In this document: one piece after another, positions 1 through 9,706 of the stretch | Layout of the letters: every line of letters begins with the position of its first letter | Numbering within the stretch: position 1 is the first letter of the stretch | NCBI RefSeq assembly: GCF_004123295.1 | Contig: NZ_SDMK01000005.1 | Span: 1-64,000 of the forward strand | Source: Silvibacterium dinghuense | Lineage (GTDB): Bacteria > Acidobacteriota > Terriglobia > Terriglobales > Acidobacteriaceae | DNA length: 64,000 nt | Direction of reading: 5' to 3' | Made by a program: the position numbers and the translations under genes | The notes under the pieces: model-generated | Told to the model about the DNA's origin: nothing | Database searches by the model: none | What the model saw: the letters and a program-made list of their open reading frames with translations, nothing else

Positions 1-136
1 GGAACTTGATGTTCGGGTTGTGCTTCGACAGCACCTTCGTGATCGCCGCTGTCAGCGTCGTCTTGCCGTGGTCAATGTGCCCAATCGTTCCCACATTCAC
101 GTGCGGCTTCGACCGGTCAAATTTCTCCTTCGCCAT
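1..136 (-). CDS. tuf: Elongation factor Tu, N-terminal fragment (cut by window edge)
   Basis: The minus-strand reading from an ATG at 136 gives about 45 residues that match the EF-Tu N-terminus: [12 protein letters not shown], then the G1 P-loop [11 protein letters not shown]-Tu is the GTPase that delivers aminoacyl-tRNA to the ribosome. The rest of the gene lies beyond base 1. It follows fusA by 86 bases on the same strand, the classical str-operon order rpsL-rpsG-fusA-tuf. An AGGAT-like element precedes the ATG. Confidence 0.95.
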   Translation of the reverse strand, partial: MAKEKFDRSKPHVNVGTIGHIDHGKTTLTAAITKVLSKHNPNIKF

Positions 137-222
137 TTCCCTTATCCTCTTCTCGAGCTTCCGTTATTCATTCCGGGCCTGCCCTCATCGGGCAGACCCG
201 CGATCTTAAAACCTATCCAGGC

Positions 223-2304
223 TTACTTGCCCTGGTTGCGGGCGATGATCTCTTCCGAGATCATGCGCGGCGCTTCTTCGTAGCGGGCGAACTGCATCGA
301 GTACGAAGCGCGGCCCTGCGTCGACGAGCGGATATCGTTCACGTATCCGAACATCTCCTTGAGCGGCACGATCGCCTTGATAACCTGCGAACCGCCCACG
401 TGCTCCATGCCTTCGATACGGCCACGGCGGGAGTTGATGTCGCCGATGATTGTGCCCATGTGCTCTTCGGGCACGGTCACTTCGACCGCCATCACCGGCT
501 CGAGCAGAACCGGGCTTGCCTTCTTGGCTGCTTCCTTGAACGCCATGGAACCGGCGATCTTGAAGGCCATTTCGTTCGAGTCGACGTCATGGTAGCTGCC
601 GTCGAAGAGCGTCGCCTTGAAGTCGACCAGCTCGTAGCCGGCCAGCACGCCGTTCAGGAGAGCCTCGCGGATACCCTGCTCGGTCGGCTTGATGTATTCC
701 TTCGGCACCACGCCGCCCTTGATCGCGTCGATGAACTCAAAGCCCTTGCCAGGCTCATTCGGCTCGAGGCGGATCTTGACGTGGCCGTAGTTACCCGAAC
801 CACCCGTCTGGCGGATGTACTTGCCTTCGGCTTCCGAAGCCTTGCGGATGGTCTCGCGGAAGGCCACGCGGGGCTCGCCCACGTTCGCCTCGACCTTGTG
901 CTCGCGCTTCATACGGTCGACAAGAATTTCGAGGTGAAGCTCACCCATGCCGCTGATGATGGTCTGGCCCGATTCCTGATCCGTGCGAACCTTGAAGGTC
1001 GGATCCTCGTCAGAGAGCTTGGCCAGAGCCATGCCCATCTTTTCCTGGTCGCCCTTGGTCTTCGGCTCGATGGCAACCGAGATGACCGGCTCGGGGAAGG
1101 TGATGGCCGAGAGCGCCACCGGAGCGGAAGGCACGCAGAGCGTGTCGCCCGTCTTGATATCCTTCAGGCCCACCACCGCGCAGATGTCGCCGGCCATGAT
1201 CTCGGTGATGTCTTCACGCTTGTTGGCGTGCATCTTCACCAGGCGGCCTACGCGCTCCGTCTTGTTGGTGCGTGGGTTCAGGATGGTGTCGCCGGTCTTG
1301 AGCACGCCCGAGTACACACGGATGAAGCTCAGCTTGCCGAACGGATCGTTGATCAGCTTAAACGCCAGAGCCGACATCGGAGCATCGTCCGAGGTCTCAC
1401 GGGTCAGAATCGTCGTCTCGTCGGAGGGATCGATACCCTGAACCGCAGGCAGATCGAGCGGGCTGGGCAGATAGTCAACCACCGCGTCGAGCAGCGTCTG
1501 GACGCCCTTATTCTTGAAGGCCGTACCGCACATGACCGGGAAGACGTGCATGCCGATGGTCGCCTTGCGCAAAGCGCTCTTCAGCTCTTCGACCGTCGGG
1601 GTCTCACCCTCAAGGAACTTGTGCAGCATGTCGTCGTCATTCTCGGCGACGGTTTCGATCAGCTGCATACGGAAGGCTTCCGCCTTCTTGAGCAGGTCGG
1701 CCGGAATCTCTTCGACCGAGTATTCCGCACCCATCGTTTCGTCGTGCCATACGATGGCGCGCATCTCGATGAGGTCGATTACACCCTTGAACTTGGCTTC
1801 GGCACCGATCGGAATCTGGATGGCCACCGCACGGGCGCCGAGGCGCTTGCGGATGGTCTCGATCACATGCTCAAAGTCCGCGCCGGCCTTGTCCATCTTG
1901 TTCACAAAGCAGATGCGGGGAACCTTGTACTTATCACCCTGGCGCCACACGGTCTCGGTCTGGGGCTGCACGCCGGAAACCGAGTCGAACAGCGCAACCG
2001 CGCCGTCGAGCACGCGGAGCGAGCGCTCCACCTCGGCCGTGAAATCCACGTGGCCGGGGGTGTCGATGATGTTGATGCGGATGCCCTTCCAGTTGCAGGT
2101 CGTGGCAGCCGAGGTAATCGTGATGCCGCGCTCCTGCTCCTGCTCCATGTAATCCATGGTCGCAGTGCCTTCGTGCACTTCACCGATACGGTGCGTGATG
2201 CCCGTATAGAAAAGGATGCGCTCGGTGGTCGTCGTCTTTCCGGCGTCGATGTGCGCCATGATTCCGATATTCCGGCAACGAGTAAGAGGTACTTGGCGAG
2301 CCAC
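223..2304 (-). CDS. fusA: Elongation factor G
   Basis: 693-residue translocation GTPase of normal family length. The G domain shows the P-loop [14 protein letters not shown] near residues 17-30, the switch II DTPGH motif and NKMD. Later come the domain II barrel, the domain IV region with the usual GSGNYGHV stretch, and the C-terminal [14 protein letters not shown] segment typical of EF-G. It catalyses GTP-dependent tRNA/mRNA translocation and, with RRF, ribosome recycling. It sits between rpsG and tuf on the minus strand in the conserved str operon. There is no sign of truncation. Confidence 0.98.
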   Translation of the reverse strand: MARQVPLTRCRNIGIMAHIDAGKTTTTERILFYTGITHRIGEVHEGTATMDYMEQEQERGITITSAATTCNWKGIRINIIDTPGHVDFTAEVERSLRVLDGAVALFDSVSGVQPQTETVWRQGDKYKVPRICFVNKMDKAGADFEHVIETIRKRLGARAVAIQIPIGAEAKFKGVIDLIEMRAIVWHDETMGAEYSVEEIPADLLKKAEAFRMQLIETVAENDDDMLHKFLEGETPTVEELKSALRKATIGMHVFPVMCGTAFKNKGVQTLLDAVVDYLPSPLDLPAVQGIDPSDETTILTRETSDDAPMSALAFKLINDPFGKLSFIRVYSGVLKTGDTILNPRTNKTERVGRLVKMHANKREDITEIMAGDICAVVGLKDIKTGDTLCVPSAPVALSAITFPEPVISVAIEPKTKGDQEKMGMALAKLSDEDPTFKVRTDQESGQTIISGMGELHLEILVDRMKREHKVEANVGEPRVAFRETIRKASEAEGKYIRQTGGSGNYGHVKIRLEPNEPGKGFEFIDAIKGGVVPKEYIKPTEQGIREALLNGVLAGYELVDFKATLFDGSYHDVDSNEMAFKIAGSMAFKEAAKKASPVLLEPVMAVEVTVPEEHMGTIIGDINSRRGRIEGMEHVGGSQVIKAIVPLKEMFGYVNDIRSSTQGRASYSMQFARYEEAPRMISEEIIARNQGK

Positions 2305-2410
2305 GGTATTCTTCTCTCTCTACTTCTCTCGGACCGCAGGCCCGAGGTTGAAATCCAGTTGCTATGCAGGCAGGGCGCGCGATGCGCGCCTTATGCCTGG
2401 ACGGCCAGTC

Positions 2411-2881
2411 TTACCAGCGATAGTGCGCGAAGGCCTTGTTTGCCTCGGCCATGCGATGAACGTCTTCCTTCTTCTTCATCGCCGCGCCGCGGCCATTCGC
2501 CGCGTCCAGCAGCTCAGCCGAAAGCTTGTCGATCATGCCCTTTTCACCGCGGGCGCGGCCGTAGCCGACCAGCCAGCGGATCGCGAGCGAGGTGCGGCGC
2601 TCGGGGTTCACTTCGATCGGCACCTGATAGTTCGCGCCGCCCACACGCCGCGTCTTGACCTCGAGCAGCGGCTTGCAGTTTTCGACGGCCTTCTTGAAGA
2701 GCGTCAGCGCATCCGCGCCGCCCTTGGCTTCCAGGTTCGTCATCGCGGTATAGAAGATCGTCTGCGCGGTCGACTTCTTGCCGCCCCACATCATCGAGTT
2801 GACAAACTTCGTCACGAGCGTCGAGTTGTAAACCGGGTCGGCAGCGACCTCACGCTTGGCGATATGACCTTTTCTAGGCAT
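2411..2881 (-). CDS. rpsG: 30S ribosomal protein S7
   Basis: 156 residues, standard for bacterial S7. It begins [11 protein letters not shown] and contains the conserved [13 protein letters not shown] and [10 protein letters not shown] segments. The C-terminal end carries [14 protein letters not shown]7 nucleates assembly of the 3' domain of 16S rRNA and lines the E site. It lies between rpsL and fusA with gaps of about 105 bases on each side. In other bacteria S7 autoregulates its operon; no leader structure could be confirmed here. Confidence 0.98.
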   Translation of the reverse strand: MPRKGHIAKREVAADPVYNSTLVTKFVNSMMWGGKKSTAQTIFYTAMTNLEAKGGADALTLFKKAVENCKPLLEVKTRRVGGANYQVPIEVNPERRTSLAIRWLVGYGRARGEKGMIDKLSAELLDAANGRGAAMKKKEDVHRMAEANKAFAHYRW

Positions 2882-2986
2882 AAATCTTCAATCTCTCTCT
2901 GAAACTAAGCTTCGTTTCTTTGGCCAACCCGCTGGCTTGCGACCAACGGGAGCGCCGCGCGCAGCTTATCGCCGCGCGCGCAGCGC

Positions 2987-3391
2987 CTACTTCTTCTTGC
3001 CGCCTGCGGCCGGAGCACCGGCCTTGGCGCGCTTGGCGCCATACTTCGAGCGGCTCTGCGTACGCTTGACCACGCCGACCGAGTCGAGCGTGCCGCGAAC
3101 AATGTGATAACGAACACCCGGCAGATCCTTCACACGGCCACCGCGGATGAGCACGATCGAGTGCTCCTGCAGGTTATGGCCTTCGCCGGGGATGTACGAC
3201 GTCACTTCGATGCCGTTCGTCAGGCGCACACGGGCAACCTTACGGAGCGCCGAGTTCGGCTTCTTGGGCGTCTGGGTGTAAACGCGCGTGCACACGCCAC
3301 GACGCTGCGGCGAACCCTGCAGCGCAGGCGATGCCGTCTTGTACCGCGGGGCCGTACGGCCCTTTCTTACCAGCTGACTGAATGTAGGCAA
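2987..3391 (-). CDS. rpsL: 30S ribosomal protein S12, TTG start
   Basis: First gene of the str operon, 134 residues. The conserved family start [11 protein letters not shown] is preceded in frame by TTG at 3391-3389. AAGGAG lies six bases upstream of it, so TTG is chosen over the longer frame, which runs to 3736 without family similarity. The decoding-centre stretches [15 protein letters not shown] and [10 protein letters not shown] are intact, including the Lys that is mutated in streptomycin resistance elsewhere. A Lys/Ala-rich tail ([12 protein letters not shown]) ends the protein. S12 sits at the decoding site of the 30S subunit. Confidence 0.95.
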   Translation of the reverse strand: MPTFSQLVRKGRTAPRYKTASPALQGSPQRRGVCTRVYTQTPKKPNSALRKVARVRLTNGIEVTSYIPGEGHNLQEHSIVLIRGGRVKDLPGVRYHIVRGTLDSVGVVKRTQSRSKYGAKRAKAGAPAAGGKKK

Positions 3392-4037
3392 TCCAGACTC
3401 CTTGCAAATCCAAACCGATGTAATACTTCCAAAATCAAATTCCAGGCACCATCGAGCAGCCCGACCGACTCCCGCCGCGCAGGATCTCTCGCATATCCGG
3501 CCCACAATCCATGCCCGGAAACATCCGAAACATGGGGGAGCCGCCCACTGCGCCCGCCTATCCCTATCCCAGCCTTCAATCCCTGACAAGAATCCCGACG
3601 GTGGCCGAGCGCAGCCTCGGAACCCTGAAAAAACGGGCTCATCCAGCTGGCCAACTCCGTTTCGCTGATTCCGGCCCCCATAGCCCGCCAAGGTGACGGG
3701 TGTCGAAGGCATCCATGCGATCCGTGCTGCGATCAACCCCTGCCCTACGTTCGTACCCCGGCAGGGGCTTCACAGAAATTCCGCGCCGGAGATCCACTTG
3801 CTGCCGGCTGCTTCTGTGACGGTTACTACCTGAGAGTCTCACTCGCCGCCATACATAGACGGAAAATAAGCACACTCGTGGAACCTTTTAAGAATAGCAA
3901 TGGGAATCCGGGGCGTCAATAAAATCGCGGTACCGGCAGATAAAAATTCATGCTTTCCCACATCTTTTCCACGCAAAGGAACACTGCCCGGCACAAAATG
4001 ACCCTTCCGGCCAGCCATAAAGCCATAAAGATGTCCA
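3392..4037. other. Intergenic region upstream of rpsL (646 bases)
   Basis: This gap separates rpsL from the epoxide hydrolase gene; both run on the minus strand. It must hold the str operon promoter and leader, but no convincing -35/-10 pair was found. An 8-bp hairpin (CCCCTGCC / GGCAGGGG, 3737-3767) is present. ORFs in this stretch lack family resemblance and look random. Confidence 0.5.
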
Positions 4038-5195
4038 TCAACCCCGGAGAGGACGAAAGAATGCGCGCAGATCCTCGGCCAGCAGCTCCGGCTGCTCTGC
4101 CGCTGCGAAGTGACCGCCCCGCGGCATCTCCGTCCAGCGCTGCACGTTGTAGCCCCGCTCCACCCACGCTCTCGGCGGAAACAGAATCTCTTTCGGGAAG
4201 CATGCGATCCCACAAGGAGCCCGCACAAAGTCCTCCGCGCCAAAGCGCAGCGGTGTCCGCCGCCCCTCCTGGTACATGCCGAAAGACGAGCCGATGCTCT
4301 CCGTCATCCAGTACAGCGTGATATTCGCAAGCAGCCGATCACGCGTAAAGGAGCGGAGAACATCGCCTCCGCAATCCGACCAGGCACGAAACTTTTCGAC
4401 AATCCAGGCCGCGAGGCCGGCCGGTGAGTCATGCAACCCATAGGACAGAGTCTGCGGGCGCGTTCCCTGGATATGCGCATACGCCCCGTTTTCGTCGTAC
4501 CAGGCCGCGGCGTCGCGCAGAAAGCGCTGTTCCGCTTCGCTCAGCGCCGCGCCTTCCGGCAGGTGCGGGCGGTAGGAACCAGAAATGAAATTGAGATGGA
4601 TGCCAATCAGGCATTCGGCATGACGAAGTCCCAGTGCCGTGGTCACCCCCGCGCCCAGATCTCCACCCTGGGCGGCAAAACGCTCGTAGCCCAGCTCGCG
4701 CATCAAGCCGGCCCACATCTCCGCCACGCGGAAGAAGTTCACCCCAGCCGGCCGTGGTTTATCCGAGTAGCCAAAACCGGGCAGCGACGGCACCACCACA
4801 TCGAAGGCGTCTCTCTCATCTCCACCGAAAGCCGCCGGATCGGTGAGGCGAGGGATCAGCTCCAGCATTTCCAGAAAAGAGCCAGGCCAGCCGTGAGTCA
4901 GGATCAGCGGCATCGGCGACGGCCCGTTACCCCTGGCATGCAGGAAGTGAACCCGCCCCTCCTTTGCCAAGTAGAGGCCGTGATTCCACGCCCGGAGCCG
5001 CTCGATCTCCTGCTCCCAATCGAACTCCGTAGCCCAGTAGCGGCAAAGGTCTTTGAGAAAGCCGGCGTCGGTACCGGATGACCATCCGGCCTCCTCCAGC
5101 GTCTCCGGCCAGCGCGTACGTGCAAGCCGCTCCCTGAGATCCGCCACTGCGGCAGCAGAATACGGCGGAATCCATGCTTCCAGACGAGATTCCAT
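4038..5195 (-). CDS. Epoxide hydrolase-like alpha/beta hydrolase
   Basis: 385 residues. The N-terminal ~110 residues match the epoxide hydrolase N-terminal (EHN) domain (RLARTRWPET, WNHGLYL). The alpha/beta-hydrolase core follows, with oxyanion-hole motif HGWPGS, the FGYSDKP segment, nucleophile elbow GGDLGAG with a catalytic Asp, and a C-terminal RGGHFAAAE carrying the catalytic His. This is the architecture of juvenile-hormone/microsomal-type epoxide hydrolases, which open epoxides to diols through an Asp-ester intermediate. The natural substrate cannot be inferred. AGGA lies seven bases before the ATG. It is apparently monocistronic. Confidence 0.88.
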   Translation of the reverse strand: MESRLEAWIPPYSAAAVADLRERLARTRWPETLEEAGWSSGTDAGFLKDLCRYWATEFDWEQEIERLRAWNHGLYLAKEGRVHFLHARGNGPSPMPLILTHGWPGSFLEMLELIPRLTDPAAFGGDERDAFDVVVPSLPGFGYSDKPRPAGVNFFRVAEMWAGLMRELGYERFAAQGGDLGAGVTTALGLRHAECLIGIHLNFISGSYRPHLPEGAALSEAEQRFLRDAAAWYDENGAYAHIQGTRPQTLSYGLHDSPAGLAAWIVEKFRAWSDCGGDVLRSFTRDRLLANITLYWMTESIGSSFGMYQEGRRTPLRFGAEDFVRAPCGIACFPKEILFPPRAWVERGYNVQRWTEMPRGGHFAAAEQPELLAEDLRAFFRPLRG

Positions 5196-5238
5196 AGTGC
5201 GATCCTATCTCGCCCTGTGCGCAACCGGCCGATAGAAC

Positions 5239-5436
5239 GTATCCACATAGAACCACGAGAAAGGGTTGTCATTTCGACCGGAGCAGGACAGCTTTATCGT
5301 CCTGCGTAGCGGAGAAACCTGCGGTTCTCCCGGTACCGGCAAAAACGCAGGTCCCTCCACTGCGCTGCGCTCCGGTCGGGATGACAACGATATGGGTAAG
5401 TTCTTTACTTTCAGACCATCTCTATGCGGATACAAC
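5239..5436 (+). repeat. Dispersed ~200-bp palindromic repeat, copy 1
   Basis: An imperfect inverted repeat. Outer arms are GTATCCACATAG (5239) and CTATGCGGATACAA (5422). Inner arms are GTCATTTCGACCGGAGC (5268) and GCTCCGGTCGGGATGAC (about 5368-5386). Between them lie GTCCTGCGTAGCGGAGAAAC and GGTCCCTCCACTGCG. Three further copies occur at 7532, 16042 and 37163. It carries no gene and resembles a MITE or REP/BIME-like mobile palindrome. It lies just downstream of the encapsulin terminator. Confidence 0.85.
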
Positions 5437-5483
5437 CTAGGCCTTCCTGCGGTCCGCCTTCTACAAGTGGATACATCCTAAAA

Positions 5484-5526
5484 GCGACAAGGGCCGGATG
5501 CGCTTCACGCATCCGGCCCTTGTCGC
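5484..5526 (-). terminator. Strong terminator after encapsulin gene
   Basis: Perfect 19-bp stem (GCGACAAGGGCCGGATGCG and its complement) around a 5-base loop. On the minus strand it is followed by CTTTTAGG, 12 bases after the encapsulin stop codon. Confidence 0.85.
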
Positions 5527-5537
5527 ACACAGACGAA

Positions 5538-6350
5538 TCAGGCTTTCTTCTGCGGCCGTGACAGCGCCACTGCCGCTTCGCTGGTAAACATCCGGAAAAC
5601 GAAGGTCTCCTGCAGATAGAGCTGCACCGTCTTCTCGTTGTGGCTCGAATACCCGATCGAAACATCCTGCCCGATATTGAGTTCGAAGTCCCCGCCGCGC
5701 GTCGTCAGCACAAAGGCGCCCTCGATCGCCGGAGCCCAGATCAGGTTGCCGTCCACGATGCGCTTCACGTGCTCGAGCACCGGGTAGCCGTGATCGCGGG
5801 TCTCGGCCAGCGCCGTGTACTCCTCGGCGCCCAGCACCACGGAGTAAGGACCATTGACGCCGACCAGCCGCAGCTGGCTCAGCGCATGCGCCACCGCGTC
5901 AGGATAATCGCGCACATCGGCAGGCAGCTTCTCGATGGGATTGCTGGTCACCTCCCGAATGCCTTGGATATTCGCGTCCTTATATCCGTTGAAGATCGCC
6001 CGATCTTCGGCAAAGGCCAGCTTCTTCGCCGCATCCTTGGCCGGCTGCCAGTCGGAATCCTCCGAACCGCGCTCCACGTCGTCGATAGTCTCGCGCGAGA
6101 GCTCGAAGGGCACACGCAGCTCCACCAGCGGCTTTACCTCGCGCTGCCGCGCCACGATGCCTTCGGCCGGAGCCGAAATGGCCTTCAGGTGACCAGTCCC
6201 CACCCCCGGCAGGGCAACGCCGCCCGGCGCAGGCACATCCACCACGCGACGTCCGGCCAGGTAGCGCTTCAGCGTCCGCCGCGTCTCTTCTTCGATCTGC
6301 TCCCATGCGGCGTCAGAAATCGGCGCCAGCTCCCGATGGAGGTTATTCAT
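5538..6350 (-). CDS. Encapsulin nanocompartment shell protein (family 1, linocin M18/CFP29 type)
   Basis: 270 residues, the usual length for HK97-fold family 1 encapsulins. It begins MNNLHRELAPISDAAWEQIEEE and continues with the family pattern LAGRRVVDV, GTGHL, a central ERGSEDSDW segment, the DAAKKLAFAEDRAIFNG helix, and a late GGDFELNIGQDVSIGY strand. Many copies assemble into an icosahedral cage that packages proteins bearing a C-terminal loading peptide. The ATG overlaps the end of the upstream peroxidase gene by eight bases (ATGAATAA), so the two are probably translationally coupled. The peroxidase carries the matching loading peptide, so this is a complete cargo-plus-shell operon. Confidence 0.95.
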   Translation of the reverse strand: MNNLHRELAPISDAAWEQIEEETRRTLKRYLAGRRVVDVPAPGGVALPGVGTGHLKAISAPAEGIVARQREVKPLVELRVPFELSRETIDDVERGSEDSDWQPAKDAAKKLAFAEDRAIFNGYKDANIQGIREVTSNPIEKLPADVRDYPDAVAHALSQLRLVGVNGPYSVVLGAEEYTALAETRDHGYPVLEHVKRIVDGNLIWAPAIEGAFVLTTRGGDFELNIGQDVSIGYSSHNEKTVQLYLQETFVFRMFTSEAAVALSRPQKKA

Positions 6351-7413
6351 TGCTCTCTCCCTTCAGTGATCCTATCCCGAGCGAGCCTGCAGGCCCGGCA
6401 TCCTTCTCCGGCGCGGTCGATGCCACCGCCGAAGCCTCGGTCTCTGCCGTTTCCGGCGCTTCCGGTTGTACGGCGTCAAGGAACGAGGCCGCGGGCACAA
6501 AGAACAGGTTGCCGGTCACCGCCGTGCTGAAGTCGAGCAGCCGGTCGTAGGTTCCCGGAGGGTTGCCGACGAACATGTTCTCGAGCATCTTCTCGGTCAC
6601 ACGCGGCGTACGGCAGTAGCCGATAAAGTAGGTGCCGAACTCGCCGTATCCCGGACGCCCAAAGGGCATGTTGTCGCGCAGGATCTGCTGCTGCACGCCG
6701 TTTGCGTCGTTGATGTTGGCCAGCACGTTGTGCGCATAGGGAGGCTTCTCGGAATCGAGCAGCTCCACGTCGGAGAGCTTGTGCCGGCCGATGATCTTCT
6801 CCTGCATCTCGGTCGGAAGCGCGTTCCAGCCCTTCATGTCATGCAGATACTTCTGCACGATCACGTAGCTGCCGCCCGTGAATGCCGGATCCTCGTCGCC
6901 GATGAATGCCGCTTCTTTGATCGCGATGCCGCGAGGGTTCTCCGTACCGTCGACGAAGCCCAGCAGATCGCGGGCATCGAAGTAGCGGAAGCCATGCACC
7001 TCGTCGACCACCGTCACCGCATCGCCCAGCCGGCCCATCAGCTCGATGGCCAGCGCGATGCACAGGTCCATGCGCTTGGCGCGGATGTGGAAGAGGATGT
7101 CGCCCGGCGTCGCCACGGCATGGCGGTTGCCGGCATGAAACTCCCGGAAGGGATGCAGCTCGGCCGGACGCGGCGCGCCGAAGAGCCGGTCCCACACCTC
7201 GGAACCGAAACCCGCCACGCAGGTCAACCCTGCCTCCATGTCTCGAAATTCAATGGCGCGGATCAGGCTGGAAAGATCGGCGCAGAATTCGCGCAGCTGC
7301 GCATACGCCTCATCGTCCGGACGAATGGAAAGCACCAGGAAAATCGCCGCCCGCGTCAGCGGCGAATCCACGGCCTGGGGAACCACGGGGTCATTTGCAG
7401 GGGACGTACCCAT
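6343..7413 (-). CDS. DyP-type heme peroxidase, encapsulin cargo
   Basis: About 356 residues from the ATG at 7413. A GTG at 7452 would add 13 residues, and neither start has an ideally spaced ribosome site. The DyP signature GFVDGTENP (catalytic Asp) is clear, as are the GGSYVIVQKYLHDM segment and the distal region ending in the heme-ligand neighbourhood. DyP enzymes use H2O2 to oxidise dyes and phenolics. The extreme C-terminus GSLGIGSLKGE matches the known encapsulin loading peptide, separated from the catalytic domain by an Ala/Glu/Thr-rich linker. The last eight bases overlap the encapsulin start. The peroxidase is therefore very likely packed inside the shell and may serve oxidative-stress defence. 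Confidence 0.93.
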   Translation of the reverse strand: MGTSPANDPVVPQAVDSPLTRAAIFLVLSIRPDDEAYAQLREFCADLSSLIRAIEFRDMEAGLTCVAGFGSEVWDRLFGAPRPAELHPFREFHAGNRHAVATPGDILFHIRAKRMDLCIALAIELMGRLGDAVTVVDEVHGFRYFDARDLLGFVDGTENPRGIAIKEAAFIGDEDPAFTGGSYVIVQKYLHDMKGWNALPTEMQEKIIGRHKLSDVELLDSEKPPYAHNVLANINDANGVQQQILRDNMPFGRPGYGEFGTYFIGYCRTPRVTEKMLENMFVGNPPGTYDRLLDFSTAVTGNLFFVPAASFLDAVQPEAPETAETEASAVASTAPEKDAGPAGSLGIGSLKGESNE

Positions 7414-7531
7414 ATCCTTGTTTGTCACTCCACACCGAGTATCGCATCTCACTTTGACGATAGCCGTTACGTGCTCTTCAAGATTGCCTCAATCTATGAT
7501 CCCCAATCATCGAAGGATGCTGTTCTAGGCT

Positions 7532-7729
7532 GTATCCACCTATAGCGAACGTAAAAGGCTGTCATTTCGACCGGAGCAGGACAGTTTCATCGTCCTGCGG
7601 AGTGGAGAAACCTGCAGTTTTCTCCGGTACCGGCAAAAACGCAGGTCCCTCCACTCCGCTGCGCTCCGGTCGGGATGACAACCATATGGGTACGTTCTTT
7701 AGTTTCAGAACAGCTCTATGGGGATACAA
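7532..7729 (+). repeat. Dispersed palindromic repeat, copy 2
   Basis: Same family and orientation as the copy at 5239. Outer arms are GTATCCACCTATAG and CTATGGGGATACA; inner arms are GTCATTTCGACCGGAGC and GCTCCGGTCGGGATGAC. It lies upstream of the peroxidase gene, so copies 1 and 2 bracket the encapsulin operon as direct repeats about 2.3 kb apart. Confidence 0.85.
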
Positions 7730-7747
7730 ACTAGTCTGAGAAACGCT

Positions 7748-9706
7748 ATGAAAGAAAAAAGCCTCCCCCGGCTCCTTTTCGAGCTCGCCCTGCTCTGCCT
7801 GCAGATCGCCATTCCTCTGTTCTTTGCCTTTGTCGTGCCGCCGCGGATCGCGCCTGCCTACCTGCTCCTCGCGCTGGCGGGCGAATGGATCGAGTACCGC
7901 ATCCGGCACAAGGTCTCGGTGCTGGATATGTGGGTGCTCGGCGGCAATGTCGCGCTGACGCGCTGCGCCGTGCTTTTGATCCACGGAAGACCTCCCGGGG
8001 AAAAAATCCTCCAGGTCCTCACCGGCACCGCCGTATTCATTCTGCTGCTCCTCCTGCATGAGTGGTGGAAGAAGGCCTGCGGCATCCGGAACCCGGAGCG
8101 CAAGCCTAAACCCGCGCCCGCGAGCCCGGCAGAGACCGCGTCCATTCCGCGGCGGCGCGAGCCCGTGCCCGACCCGGAGATCACCGGGCCCAGCGCCTGG
8201 GGCGCGGAGTTTCCGGTCACGCCCGAGGGCGAGACCCTGCGCGTCCTCTACGAGTCGGAGATCGCCATGGGAGGTCCGGTGACCGGCGACTACCTTTTCC
8301 CCGACGGCAGCCTGCTGACCGGCTGCGGCTCCTCGACCGGCTTTACGCCCGATGGCCGCTATTTCGTTGCGCCCCTCCCCTCGCGCGGCGAGTGGAGCCT
8401 GCTCCTCTTCGACCGGCAGGAGCATGTGCTCCATGTCTACAGGGACGAGGACAGGAATATCCCCTGGGAGATCGACCAGGTCGACAACGAGTCGGTGACC
8501 GGGAGAATCAGCCCGATCGTGAACAACGCCAACATCACCCTTCGCATCGACGACATCCTCGCCTATGCGGCCGCCCACGCCACTGCCGATCCCCTGGTGA
8601 ACGTTGTGGACCTGAAGCTAGCACGGAAGCACCTGGAACATCTCGAGCGCTATCCCGGGACGTGGACACTACCAGACGCGCCGGCAGGCGCTCCGCTGGT
8701 CTCTCTGCACCCCTGGATGCCGGCGAGCCTGCGTGCGCTCAAAAACCCTCTTGCGCCGCTGTCCTCGCCGAAGAAGGAGCTGATCGTGAACGGCCAGCCC
8801 AGCGGCATGCTGGTCTGGCCCCACCAGCTCACCTCGTGGTTTGTCTGGCGCACGGACGGGCTGGCCTTCGCCTGCGAGGCCTCAACCGCCGAAGAAGGCG
8901 TGGAAGCGGCTTACCGCGTGTGGAGCGAGGCCGAGGGCTGGCGCGAGCTTTCGAAGCGCAGCCCGCTCCACTCCACCCGGACGAGCGTGAAGCGGGAGAA
9001 GATGGCCGCGCTCTATGCCGAAGCGCTCATCCTCGCGGGCAAACTCGAGCGGCTCTCCCTGAGCAGCGGCAGCTTCGGGCGGCTCAGCTCCTGGTGGCCG
9101 GACAGCTCGCGAAGCGGAGGGGTAAAGCCCTTTCCTCCCACCGCGATCGACGAGAAGATTTCGCTCACCGGAGCGTCCGTCCGCTATGAGAGCGAGCCAC
9201 TGCGGCACGGCCGGCGGCTGACCTGGGAGTTTCTCCGCAAGGATCGCGAGGAGTGGGGAGGGTATGCGATCTTCCTCTGCTCGTTGGTGGGTCAGGGGGT
9301 GGGCCAGGGCGGCGCCCAGGCGCTCGACGGCGAGTGGCTGCTCGACCATGCCATCTCCCTGGACACCATTTCCCGGGACCGGCGCCACGTGGCCATGATT
9401 GCCTACGCGCCCGCCCCGGCGGTGCCCCACCGCGTGGCGGTGCTCGACAGTGAGACCGGCGCGCTCACCTGGCTCGCGGAAAGCTTCCCGGACCCGCATT
9501 TCGCAGGCTTCAGCCGCAGCGCCATCCATATCCTCTCTCTGGCCGGCCGCTCCTCCGAGAAAAAACGGGACATCTACGACTCGGCCAAGCAGCCGCCGGA
9601 GAGATACGACGAACTTCCGCCGCCTCCCGATCAGGCGTATGCGTTTCTGCAGTCCCGCCCGGATTCCGATCTCTACTACCGCCTCACCGAAGTAAAGCCG
9701 GACTGA
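7748..9706 (+). CDS. Membrane-anchored protein of unknown function
   Basis: About 652 residues from the ATG at 7748; an in-frame ATG at 7718 lies inside the repeat and is rejected. The N-terminus has three or four hydrophobic helices (LLFELALLCLQIAIPLFFAF, a second around ALAGEWIEY, a third ending FILLLLLHEWW). A Pro/Ala/Lys-rich linker follows, then about 500 soluble residues. The soluble part has repeated short segments such as FPDGSLLTGCGSSTGFTPDGRYF and HRVAVLDSETGALTW that resemble beta-propeller or WD-like blades. I do not recognise a named family. The base composition is ordinary for this genome. It stands alone, with the encapsulin operon diverging to its left. Confidence 0.75.
   Translation: MKEKSLPRLLFELALLCLQIAIPLFFAFVVPPRIAPAYLLLALAGEWIEYRIRHKVSVLDMWVLGGNVALTRCAVLLIHGRPPGEKILQVLTGTAVFILLLLLHEWWKKACGIRNPERKPKPAPASPAETASIPRRREPVPDPEITGPSAWGAEFPVTPEGETLRVLYESEIAMGGPVTGDYLFPDGSLLTGCGSSTGFTPDGRYFVAPLPSRGEWSLLLFDRQEHVLHVYRDEDRNIPWEIDQVDNESVTGRISPIVNNANITLRIDDILAYAAAHATADPLVNVVDLKLARKHLEHLERYPGTWTLPDAPAGAPLVSLHPWMPASLRALKNPLAPLSSPKKELIVNGQPSGMLVWPHQLTSWFVWRTDGLAFACEASTAEEGVEAAYRVWSEAEGWRELSKRSPLHSTRTSVKREKMAALYAEALILAGKLERLSLSSGSFGRLSSWWPDSSRSGGVKPFPPTAIDEKISLTGASVRYESEPLRHGRRLTWEFLRKDREEWGGYAIFLCSLVGQGVGQGGAQALDGEWLLDHAISLDTISRDRRHVAMIAYAPAPAVPHRVAVLDSETGALTWLAESFPDPHFAGFSRSAIHILSLAGRSSEKKRDIYDSAKQPPERYDELPPPPDQAYAFLQSRPDSDLYYRLTEVKPD

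Noticed and set aside
400-2658. 752-residue plus-strand ORF
   Set aside because: Antisense shadow of fusA and rpsG; no family resemblance, arises from GC-rich codon positions.
3639-4243. Small ORFs upstream of rpsL
   Set aside because: Arg/Ser-rich random-looking translations overlapping one another in several frames; no ribosome sites.
7562-8578. 338-residue minus-strand ORF
   Set aside because: Crosses the palindromic repeat and lies antisense to the membrane-protein gene; no family pattern.
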